DNA of 64,000 nucleotides from Bog-473 sp963745665. Lineage in GTDB: Bacteria > Actinomycetota > Acidimicrobiia > Acidimicrobiales > RAAP-2. Each line of letters opens with the position of its first letter. The first letter of the stretch is position 1. This document shows, in pieces, positions 56,996-64,000 of the stretch. The notes beneath the pieces were generated by a model. The model ran no database searches and was not told the DNA's origin. It saw nothing but the letters and a program-made list of their open reading frames with translations. Made by a program: the position numbers and the translations under genes. Location: the NCBI GenBank assembly GCA_963745665.1, contig CAVUYE010000002.1, positions 558,001 through 622,000 on the forward strand, given 5' to 3'.

Positions 56996-58150
56996 GTGGA
57001 GACGACCTATGTGGGAGACCGAAGCGTCCTTGACGCCGACAGCCACGTGATGGAGCTCGCTGACTTCCTCGACGAGTTCGTCGATCCGGAGTTCAAGGAC
57101 CGGCTGCGCGAGGTGACGAGCGATGGCCTCGCCGCCGTGCTCACCGACGCCATTGCCAAGTCCGAGGCGCGGCATTCGGACACCGAGGTGGCCAAACTCG
57201 CCGAGGAGCGTCTCTTGCGGGACAAGGGATGGCACGCGATGGGCGCCTTCGATCCGGCGGAGCGGAGCCGGGTCCTGGACCTCCTCGGAGTCGAAGGTCA
57301 GCTCGTCTTCGCCACGTTCGCAACAGCTAGGTTCGCTGGCAGGGACGAGGACCGCCTCTACGCCGGCAGTTCGGCTCAGAACAAGGCGATGGCAAATTTC
57401 TGCTCGCAGGACGAGCGGTTGCTGCCCGTCGCGTTCGTCCCGCTGGTCGACCCAGGTCGCGCCACCGCGCTGGCGGTTGAAGCGATCGATTCGGGCTGCG
57501 CGGCGGTGATGGTGCCCTCGACGGCAGCTGGCAGCCGTAGTCCAACTCATCCAGACCTCGATGGCTTCTGGGATGTGCTCAGCGAAGCCAACGTGCCGTT
57601 CGTGCTGCATGTCGGAGGAGGTGGGAGGCTCCTCGATCCCGTCTTTCACAACAACGCGATGCCAGTTCCCGACCACCTGGGAGGTGGCGAGAATGTCCGG
57701 TCGAAGGACTTTCTCGCCATCCCTCACTCTCCAGAGGTGTTCCTCGGGACGCTGATCTATGACGGTCTCTTCGACCGCTTCCCGAAGCTGCGTGGTGGTT
57801 GCATCGAGCAGGGTGCGAGTTGGGTCGTGTCTTGGATGCGCCACCTCGACTACGGGATCCGGGCCTTCCGCCGGACGGAAGAGCCGCTTCGGCGACTCGA
57901 GATGGCGCCCTCGGACTACGTGCGCCGGCATCTCAAGTTCACGCCCTACCCCGGAGAGCCAGTGGATTGGATGATCGAGCAATCCGGTGCCGAGCTCTTC
58001 ATGTTCTCGACCGACTTTCCGCATCCCGAAGGTGGGAGGGATCCGTTGCAGAAGTTCGACGATGCGCTTGCGGGTTCCAGCGAAGAAGATCGTTCGAGGT
58101 TCTTCTACGACAACATGCACGAACTCGTCCACGGGACACACGCTGCCTGA
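56996..58150 (+). CDS. amidohydrolase-fold protein, ACMSD-like (Amidohydro_2)
   Basis: 384 residues from GTG 56996 with GGAAGGA upstream; a TTG at 56966 lies inside operator 2 and is rejected. The metal site begins VLDADSHVME (DxDxH form); FVLHVGGGGR and STDFPHPEGG supply later ligands, and EQGASWVVSWMRHLD is typical of the family. It is the same family as the island gene at 40812 but clearly a different branch. Probably a decarboxylase or hydrolase in a catabolic route, expressed when TetR is released. Confidence 0.88.
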   Translation: METTYVGDRSVLDADSHVMELADFLDEFVDPEFKDRLREVTSDGLAAVLTDAIAKSEARHSDTEVAKLAEERLLRDKGWHAMGAFDPAERSRVLDLLGVEGQLVFATFATARFAGRDEDRLYAGSSAQNKAMANFCSQDERLLPVAFVPLVDPGRATALAVEAIDSGCAAVMVPSTAAGSRSPTHPDLDGFWDVLSEANVPFVLHVGGGGRLLDPVFHNNAMPVPDHLGGGENVRSKDFLAIPHSPEVFLGTLIYDGLFDRFPKLRGGCIEQGASWVVSWMRHLDYGIRAFRRTEEPLRRLEMAPSDYVRRHLKFTPYPGEPVDWMIEQSGAELFMFSTDFPHPEGGRDPLQKFDDALAGSSEEDRSRFFYDNMHELVHGTHAA

Positions 58151-58337
58151 TCCTCGAACGCTCCGCCCGCGAGCCCCTTCTTGGCCGTTCGGCGTGGAAG
58201 TCTCGGGTCGGGGGTCTGTTCGAGGGAAGTTCGTCGATTGGATACGTGCTCCAACTGAAGACCTCGGCAGGATAGAAGTTCCCCTTCCGATAGCAGCAGC
58301 CGCGGCGCAGAAACCGCTCGTGGGTCGGACAGGGCGT

Positions 58338-58943
58338 TCACGCGCGGCGACCCCGCACCGCTTGCCAGGCGGCACCGGCGAGGGTGTCGCCGACGTCGAC
58401 GAGTTCATCGGTGCTCGTCGGGTGGGCCATCCACAGCCGGGCGTACTCGAGCGTCGCGCCCATCCAGAGCGCCTGGAACATCCGCGGTGACAGCGACCTG
58501 ATCCGGCCCGCACGCACGTGCCCGGCGAGCCATTCCGACGCGACGCGGTACAGCTCCTCGTTCAGCGCCGCCACCGCCGGTTCGCCCCGGTCGATCACCT
58601 CCAGCTCACGCCAATTGAAGACGTAACGAGCTCGGTCGCGGTTGGCGGCAACCCACCTGAGGTGGGCGTTCACCGCTCCCGTCACCCCGGCCTTGGCGGA
58701 GCGGCTGGTGCGCAAGGCGTCGAGGTAGTTGGCGTGGTGGTCGGCGAGCACCTCGATGTACAGCTGGGCAGCAAGCCCGTCCTTGCTGCCGAAGAAGTGG
58801 TAGATGCTGCCGACGCTCGCCCCGGACCGATCGCGGATCGCGTCGATCTTGGTGCCCGAGACAGTGTTGGCGAGGAAGCATTCCAAGGCGGCGTCGAGAA
58901 TTGCCTGGCGGCGGGGACGGGATTCGGTGACGACAACCGACAT
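58338..58943 (-). CDS. TetR-family regulator
   Basis: 201 residues. The HTH reads TKIDAIRDRSGASVGSIYHFFGSKDGLAAQL (about residues 31-61). It is divergent from a PhyH-type dioxygenase gene with 63 bases between starts. The palindrome AGAATATTCT overlapping the dioxygenase promoter is the likely binding site. The 187 bases downstream of it, to the amidohydrolase end, contain nothing I recognise. Confidence 0.93.
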   Translation of the reverse strand: MSVVVTESRPRRQAILDAALECFLANTVSGTKIDAIRDRSGASVGSIYHFFGSKDGLAAQLYIEVLADHHANYLDALRTSRSAKAGVTGAVNAHLRWVAANRDRARYVFNWRELEVIDRGEPAVAALNEELYRVASEWLAGHVRAGRIRSLSPRMFQALWMGATLEYARLWMAHPTSTDELVDVGDTLAGAAWQAVRGRRA

Positions 58944-58971
58944 CAGCGCTCAGGCTCCTCAATCGATGGCC

Positions 58972-59006
58972 TTGACGAACGAGACGTTATAGAAGAATAT
59001 TCTAGT
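58972..59006 (+). promoter_or_regulatory. promoter and operator of the PhyH gene, likely leaderless
   Basis: TTGACG (58972-58977), 17 bases, GAATAT (58995-59000). Transcription would begin about 59007, which is the GTG start codon, so the mRNA appears to have no leader. The perfect palindrome AGAATATTCT (58994-59003) covers the -10. Confidence 0.6.
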
Positions 59007-59798
59007 GTGACTTCGCCATTGGAGCAACTAAAGGCGGAGGGCTTCGTCGTGCTGCGCGACGTGGCCGGGATGGATCTCCTGCGGCAGTTTCGGGAGGAGC
59101 TCGCGCCGTACCTCGCCACAGCGCCGTTCGGCCGCAACGACTTCGAGGGTTTCCGCAGCCAACGGTTGTACGCGCTACTCACCAAGTCCCGGGCGACGGC
59201 CGAGCTGGTGGCTCATCCTGCGGTGCTCGGGCTCGTCGACGCGGTCCTCGACGCACCGTGCCTCCTGTCGGCCAACATCGCGATCAATGTCCATCCGGGA
59301 GAGACGGCGCAGTCGCTTCATCCCGACGACGGCTATTGCGGCGTGCCCCGCCCCCGCGACCCGTTCGGCGTGTCGGCGGTCTGGGCAATCGACGAGTTCA
59401 CCGCAGAGAACGGCGCAACGGAGGTGGTCCCCGGCAGCCACCTCTTCGGTAATGAACCGATCGCGGCAACCGACCCACGGATCTGCAAGGTCGAGATGTC
59501 GCCGGGGTCGGTGGTAGTCTTCCTTGGCACGACGCTGCATCGCGGTGGAGCGAACCGCAGCGATGGCGTCCGGCTCGGACTCACGCCGCAGTACTGCCAG
59601 CCATGGATCCGGCAGATCGAGAACATGGCGCTCGCCGTCCCACCCGACGTCGTCGCCACGTTGCCCGAGCGGGTGCAGGAGCTGCTCGGTTACAGCATCA
59701 TGCCGCCGTTCATTGGCTACGTCGACGGGCAGCACCCGCGGCGAATCCTCGAGCAAGGCGGTGGGCTCCGTCGGGAGCCCGTGGCACCCCGGTCGTAG
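59007..59798 (+). CDS. phytanoyl-CoA dioxygenase (PhyH) family protein
   Basis: 263 residues. A 2-oxoglutarate and Fe(II)-dependent oxygenase fold: the HxD iron ligands are in SLHPDDGYCG, the distal histidine in TTLHRGGAN, and the 2-oxoglutarate arginine in VRLGLTPQY. The N-terminus LKAEGFVVLRDVAG is typical of the family. It would hydroxylate a CoA ester or other small molecule. It is controlled by the divergent TetR. No ribosome site precedes the GTG, consistent with a leaderless transcript. Confidence 0.9.
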   Translation: MTSPLEQLKAEGFVVLRDVAGMDLLRQFREELAPYLATAPFGRNDFEGFRSQRLYALLTKSRATAELVAHPAVLGLVDAVLDAPCLLSANIAINVHPGETAQSLHPDDGYCGVPRPRDPFGVSAVWAIDEFTAENGATEVVPGSHLFGNEPIAATDPRICKVEMSPGSVVVFLGTTLHRGGANRSDGVRLGLTPQYCQPWIRQIENMALAVPPDVVATLPERVQELLGYSIMPPFIGYVDGQHPRRILEQGGGLRREPVAPRS

Positions 59799-60222
59799 CG
59801 TTGGCCGCGGTGCCGTGGGGGCGCCCAAAGGGGGGCCGACGATGACACGCGCCGCCGTGGAGGTCGTACCAGGACCGGTCGCAGCTTGCGGGTCCCGGGA
59901 CTTCAGCGTGGAACCCACGATTCTGAGTAGTGCAGGGCCCAGGCGGCTGCGTATGCACAGCCTTACGACCAGCACTTTCGCAATGACGTAGGTCCGGGCG
60001 GTCGGCGAACCAAACGGACCCCCCGCCACCAATTGGCCGTGCGCAGCAGGTCGGTGCACGTGCCCACAGAAGTCCTGGACTGCTGTGCCCCATGGGCTGA
60101 GCGCCGGGAGTTTGCCATGTCTCCGGCTAGATATGACGACGAATACGCGTTGGGAAATCTCAGCGTGTTTGTGCCAGCGTTCGCTAGCCTGATCCAGTGA
60201 GTCCAACGGTGGAGGGACACTG
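59799..60222. other. 424-base stretch without a recognised gene
   Basis: Between the PhyH gene and the DUF35 gene both strands have only short frames that match nothing I know. GTGGAGGGACAC just before 60223 is the ribosome site of the DUF35 gene. The rest may be decayed coding sequence. Confidence 0.5.
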
Positions 60223-60660
60223 ATGCAGAGACCGATCGCGAACGTGTTCACTTGGCCGGCCGATGATCCGCAACTGCTCGGTGGCCAGTGCGAGGTCTGC
60301 GGGGCGGTCACTTTCCCGGTGCAGTCGCGGTGCCCGCGCTGCGGCACCGAGAGCATGGCCGAGCTTCCCCTACCCCGCCGCGGCACCCTCGTGTCCTGGA
60401 CGACCCAGGAATTCCCGCCGAGCGTCGACTACAGGGGTGATCCCACCGGCGAATCCTTCGAGCCTTACGGGATGGGGCTGGTGCAACTTGACAATGTGGT
60501 GCGGGTCGAATCGCGGCTCACTGAGTGCGATCCTCAGAAACTCGACTTCGGCATGGAGGTCGAGCTTCGCATCCTCCCCTTCTACCTCGACAACGATGGC
60601 AACGAGATCATGACCTTCGCCTTCGCGCCCGTCGGTGCGCAGAACAGTAAGGAGCACTGA
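60223..60660 (+). CDS. DUF35 zinc-ribbon/OB-fold protein (ChsH2-type)
   Basis: 145 residues. A rubredoxin-like zinc ribbon, CEVCGAVTFPVQSRCPRCG, is followed by an OB-fold that begins RRGTLVSWTTQEFPP. In steroid-degrading Actinobacteria such proteins bind the thiolase-like Ltp2 to form a side-chain aldolase, or act as partners of acyl-CoA hydratases. The thiolase-type gene starts immediately after its stop, which supports a two-subunit enzyme. ATG 60223 follows GGAGGG. Confidence 0.92.
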   Translation: MQRPIANVFTWPADDPQLLGGQCEVCGAVTFPVQSRCPRCGTESMAELPLPRRGTLVSWTTQEFPPSVDYRGDPTGESFEPYGMGLVQLDNVVRVESRLTECDPQKLDFGMEVELRILPFYLDNDGNEIMTFAFAPVGAQNSKEH

Positions 60661-61803
60661 ATGGACGATGTCGCGATTATTGGTGTCGGCCTCCACCCTT
60701 TCGGCCGGCACGGCGACAAGTCCGCGTACGAGATGGCCGCGGACGCCGTAGAGCTCGCGTTGACTGACGCCGGCGTGACGTGGAACGACGTCCAGTGCGC
60801 CTTCGGCGGGAGCTGGGGAGTCTGGACCGACCCTCTCACCGGTCTGGTCGGCCTCACGGGCATTCCGTTTATCAACGTGTTCAGCGCGTGTGCAACCGGC
60901 GCTGCCACCATCCAGCAGGCCGCAAACGCCATTCGCGCCGGCAATGGTGACATCGTCGTTGCCGTTGGCACGGACAAGCACGCTCGGGGCTCATTCAAAG
61001 GAGATCCGACGACCACCAACGTGCCTCCTTGGTATGGCGAGAACGGGCAGTACGTCACCACCAAATTCTTCGGCATGAAGATCAACAAGTACATGCACGA
61101 CTACGGCGTATCCGAGGCGACATTGGCCAAGGTGGCGGCGAAGAACTACCGCAACGGCGCTCTCAACCCGAAGGCCTTTCGTCGCAAGCCGATCACTGAG
61201 GAGGAGATTCTCAGCTCGCAGATGCTCAACTATCCGCTTACTTCGTACATGTTCTGCGCTCCCGACGAGGGCGCTGCAGCGGTGGTTCTTTGCCGGGCCG
61301 ACATAGCCCACCGCTACACTGATACGCCGGTCTACGTGAAGGCGACCGCAATTCGCACACGCAACTACGGCTCTTACGAGGTCAACACAGCGTGGTCCCC
61401 TGTTGAAGAAGACGTTGCCCCCACTGTCTACGCGTCCCGCGCCGCTTACGAAGAGGCCGGGATCGGACCCGAGGACGTTGATGTCATACAGGTCCAGGAC
61501 ACCGATGCTGGCGCCGAGGTCATTCACATGGCTGAGAACGGTTTCTGTGCCGACGGAGACCAGGAGAAGCTTCTCGCCGACGGTGCTACCGAGATCACGG
61601 GCCCAATGCCGATCAACACCGACGGCGGCCTCATCGCCAACGGTGAGCCGATCGGAGCCTCCGGCCTCCGCCAGGTCCACGAACTCGTGCTCCAGCTCCG
61701 CGGCACGGCTGGCGACCGCCAAGTCCAGGGTGATCCGCGCGTCGGCTATGCCCAGGTCTACGGGGCTCCCGGCACCGCCGCCGCCACGATCCTCGCCCGC
61801 TGA
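60661..61803 (+). CDS. thiolase-fold lipid-transfer protein (Ltp2-like)
   Basis: 380 residues. A thiolase-superfamily protein: VAIIGVGLHPFGRHG start, nucleophile-position cysteine in VFSACATGAA (about residue 80), IVVAVGTDKHARG, and a C-terminal NTDGGLIANGEPIGASGLRQVHEL. The canonical thiolase second cysteine loop (CxGGG near the end) is not present; it reads YGAPGTAAA. This fits the SCPx/Ltp group, which includes retro-aldol enzymes of cholesterol side-chain removal that need a DUF35 partner. The start codon directly abuts the DUF35 stop. Substrate is inferred, not shown. Confidence 0.9.
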   Translation: MDDVAIIGVGLHPFGRHGDKSAYEMAADAVELALTDAGVTWNDVQCAFGGSWGVWTDPLTGLVGLTGIPFINVFSACATGAATIQQAANAIRAGNGDIVVAVGTDKHARGSFKGDPTTTNVPPWYGENGQYVTTKFFGMKINKYMHDYGVSEATLAKVAAKNYRNGALNPKAFRRKPITEEEILSSQMLNYPLTSYMFCAPDEGAAAVVLCRADIAHRYTDTPVYVKATAIRTRNYGSYEVNTAWSPVEEDVAPTVYASRAAYEEAGIGPEDVDVIQVQDTDAGAEVIHMAENGFCADGDQEKLLADGATEITGPMPINTDGGLIANGEPIGASGLRQVHELVLQLRGTAGDRQVQGDPRVGYAQVYGAPGTAAATILAR

Positions 61804-61878
61804 GGGCCGGATGGTCTGTCGCGCGAGCTTGCCTTGTGTTCGCGTCTCGAGCGGACCCTTCCGCGACCGTTTGCGTTC

Positions 61879-63663
61879 TTAGGACATAAAGGCGCTGAGG
61901 AACGCATTGCTGAACACCTTGTAGGGATCGTACGAATCGAGGGTGGCCAAAGCTGCGTTCCAGCTATCTCCAGGCTCCTGCCCAGCGCTGATCGCATTGG
62001 GAATGGTGCTGGCGAGCATGGTGGGATCGGACCATGCAGCGCTTTGGGTGTATGCCCATCCTTTCGACCATTCGGGACGGACAGCGGCATAAGAGCCGGT
62101 GTAGTGAGAGAACATCCATTGCTCGATACCCCGGTAGAACTCATCTGAGAGCGGGGTGCCCGGCATGGTGAGAATGTCGAACCAGACGGCCACGTCCCAA
62201 CCGGGTTCGTCCGGTCGGGGTCGCAGCGCCGACAGTTGTGGCGACGTGGCAGAAGCGATTTCGACGTCAGCCGTATCGTCCAAGCCGGTCACACGGATCT
62301 CAACGGGACCATTCATCGGGTAGTTACCCTCGGCCTGATAGGCAGCCACCTGGCTCTCATAATAGGTAACGAAGTCGTAGATGACTTGCTGGATGCTTGA
62401 CTGATTGGTCAAGACCGCGTAGCCGTTGGCCGTCACTCGGAGCGTACTGGGCTTGACGTAGAGCAGCAGGTCTTTTGCCCAGCCCCAGATGTCGGCGGTC
62501 AGTGTGGCGAGGAGCCCCGCGGTGACAATCTCGAGTTCGGCCTGACCGAATGTGGGCGTGATGGCGACGTCGCCGTCGAGGATCTCTTTGATGATCCCGG
62601 AGAGCGTCTCCGGGATCACATCCGAGAAGACGTAGTTATATGGAGCGTTCACCTCCCGGGAAAAGAGCGGTCGGTCCGGGGAAACGGTCCACACCTTCAG
62701 CCAGGGTTCATTCGTGAACGGGAACCAGATGGTCTCGACCCGACCCGATTGCTCTACATAGCTGGCGAAGGTCTGCGAACTCGAACCCGGCGCCGCGAAG
62801 AGGGCACTCGCCGGAACGTTGGTAAAGCTCTGGCAGCGCAGACGAGTATTGACACCCACTTGAAGGGTTACTTCAGTGATGAACGACCTGCCGAGGTGAG
62901 CCAGAAGAGGTTGAATTGCCGGATCAGAGCGTTGGAATTGTTGCAGTACATACTGACCTTGCGTCGAGCTCCAGACCACAGCGGTGAGAGACAAGATCAG
63001 GTTGCTCACCGAGCCGTAGGTGTGGCCCGGGATGATCGTCTCGCCTTGAGCGGGAATGGCGGTGCCGTGGCCGTCGATGGCGAGTACACCCCCGATCGTG
63101 ATGTCCCCGGGGGCTGGGTGGGCGGTGAGACCCAGTCCGGCATCTTCGAGGTCTTGAAGGAGAACATCCATCGTCACCCCTGTCTGAGCGGTGACTGTCG
63201 AAGGCGAGCCCGACGCATCAATGGCCACTGAGGTGAGGTGCTGTGTCGTGTCGGCAAGAACGAGGTTGGCACCAGTAGAATCGACGGGAATGACGAGCGG
63301 CGACCAGTTGTGCATCTTGCCCCGAGCCCTGATGTTGTAGCCGGCTGGATACGCCCAGTTGGCCAGCGTAACGATGTCGGACTCCGATCTGGGAGCACAG
63401 GTCCAGGCATTCTCAAGAGCGATTTCCCCTGACCAGTTCTGGAAGGCTTGCTGGTAAAGCGAGATTGTCGACGGAAAATCCGGTGGAGTGGGAAGTGTGC
63501 TCTGCGCACTCGCTGCGGGAACTTGAAATATGGGCGTCCACTCGACCGCACCGAGGGCGGCGACACCTGCGGAGGCGGCAAGGAACTGGCGCCGCGAAAG
63601 GCCTTTGCGGCCCGATGGGTCAGGTGTTCGATGCGACTGGCTGTGGCGGTGACCCTCTGTCAT
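61879..63663 (-). CDS. Tat-exported cholesterol oxidase, class II (VAO fold)
   Basis: 594 residues. The N-terminus has SRRQFLAAS, a twin-arginine signal, with a cleavable AxA region near residue 50. From LPTPPDFPSTISLYQQAFQNWS onward it follows Brevibacterium sterolicum covalent-FAD cholesterol oxidase (BCO2 type) block by block: RARGKMHNWSPL (covalent FAD histidine), APGDITIGGVLAIDGHG, LPGHTYG-like IIPGHTYGSVSNL, GPVEIRVTGLD and HYTGSYAAVRPEWSKGWA. It would oxidise sterols to 3-ketosteroids outside the cell. Located beyond the island, facing the thiolase gene. Confidence 0.9.
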   Translation of the reverse strand: MTEGHRHSQSHRTPDPSGRKGLSRRQFLAASAGVAALGAVEWTPIFQVPAASAQSTLPTPPDFPSTISLYQQAFQNWSGEIALENAWTCAPRSESDIVTLANWAYPAGYNIRARGKMHNWSPLVIPVDSTGANLVLADTTQHLTSVAIDASGSPSTVTAQTGVTMDVLLQDLEDAGLGLTAHPAPGDITIGGVLAIDGHGTAIPAQGETIIPGHTYGSVSNLILSLTAVVWSSTQGQYVLQQFQRSDPAIQPLLAHLGRSFITEVTLQVGVNTRLRCQSFTNVPASALFAAPGSSSQTFASYVEQSGRVETIWFPFTNEPWLKVWTVSPDRPLFSREVNAPYNYVFSDVIPETLSGIIKEILDGDVAITPTFGQAELEIVTAGLLATLTADIWGWAKDLLLYVKPSTLRVTANGYAVLTNQSSIQQVIYDFVTYYESQVAAYQAEGNYPMNGPVEIRVTGLDDTADVEIASATSPQLSALRPRPDEPGWDVAVWFDILTMPGTPLSDEFYRGIEQWMFSHYTGSYAAVRPEWSKGWAYTQSAAWSDPTMLASTIPNAISAGQEPGDSWNAALATLDSYDPYKVFSNAFLSAFMS

Positions 63664-63916
63664 GGAATTCCCCCGATCACTGCAACACCGCTGCAGCCTG
63701 TTCCAACAACTTTGTGCGTACCCAACGGGAGATGCGCATAAACACCTCCCGTGTCAGCTGGGTTCACCCAACATCCCGCAATCTAACCAGCCAGGCGGGC
63801 GTCGAGCTGGCCCAAGTTGACGAGAATATCTGACCACCGGTGCAGAGACCAGAAGGGCTGACCTCCGAACCAGCGACGCTCGGCTGCGGCGGTTCTCAGC
63901 GGCGCGGGTCAGCTGA
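63664..63916. other. 253-base intergenic region
   Basis: Upstream of the cholesterol oxidase gene and downstream of the partial glycosylase gene. It has no gene I can support. CGGGGGAATTCC just above the oxidase start may serve as its ribosome site. Confidence 0.45.
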
Positions 63917-64000
63917 TCAGGATGTTCCCGAGTCGTTCGGCTCGTACTCGGCCGCGAAGAGATAGGAGGTGGCGAGGCTGCGGAACGGCCGCCACTTCTC
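63917..64000 (-). CDS. C-terminal end of an AlkA-type DNA glycosylase (partial)
   Basis: Only the last 27 codons are inside the window. They read EKWRPFRSLATSYLFAAEY and then an acidic tail. W-x-P-x-R-S-x-A-x-x-Y-L is the characteristic final helix of 3-methyladenine DNA glycosylase 2 (HhH-GPD) proteins. The gene continues beyond the window edge. Confidence 0.6.
   Translation of the reverse strand, partial: EKWRPFRSLATSYLFAAEYEPNDSGTS

Overview
This is a GC-rich actinobacterial chromosome segment. Two WhiB regulators, mycothiol-type DinB enzymes, an F420-type (DUF385) reductase, an Sdh1-type succinate dehydrogenase and gene neighbourhoods I know from mycobacteria all point to Actinobacteria. 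An acidimicrobiial soil or water lineage is my inference; no rRNA is present to settle it.

Left part (1-26 kb), housekeeping and conserved hypotheticals. A nucleotidyltransferase-like gene is followed by isocitrate and malate dehydrogenases. Next comes the ATP-grasp / alpha-E / transglutaminase trio, an uncharacterised peptide-modification type cluster with overlapping start and stop codons. After some oxidoreductases and regulators lies sdhC-sdhA-sdhB, divergent from a LysR gene across an inverted repeat, then a MoxR-like ATPase/VWA pair. Two whiB genes flank a glutamate formimidoyltransferase.

Middle (24-35 kb), envelope and proteolysis genes: a DUF2342 protein, a trypsin-fold/PDZ membrane protein, MreB, a HEAT-repeat protein, a YlbL-type Lon-like protease, a DivIVA-domain protein with a MuF-like C-terminus, and a UPF0182 membrane protein. 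Twelve single-base frameshifts fall in this stretch. Each restored frame gives a normal protein, so sequencing error is the first explanation.

Island (35.2-50.9 kb). A 15.6-kb element sits in an initiator tRNA-Met gene. It is bounded by 50-bp perfect repeats of the tRNA 3' half (35209-35258 and 50826-50875). The adjacent tyrosine integrase has lost its tyrosine codon, and a third, degenerate att-like copy follows it. Cargo: an SDR, two cytochrome P450s, a ferredoxin, a 3-ketosteroid-dehydrogenase-like flavoprotein, and a six-gene operon (ACMSD-type amidohydrolase, two M24-fold proteins of which one has lost its metal ligands, an enoyl-CoA hydratase, a double-length class III CoA-transferase, a MarR regulator), plus a TetR regulator. 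This looks like a catabolic pathway of unknown substrate.

Right part (51-64 kb): two exported beta-propeller proteins, an ArsR/SRPBCC/DinB operon, two TetR-controlled catabolic genes (amidohydrolase, PhyH dioxygenase) with visible operators, a DUF35/thiolase pair resembling steroid side-chain aldolases, a Tat-exported covalent-FAD cholesterol oxidase, and the end of an AlkA-type glycosylase. With the island flavoprotein and P450s these suggest a sterol- or terpenoid-degrading lifestyle (inference).
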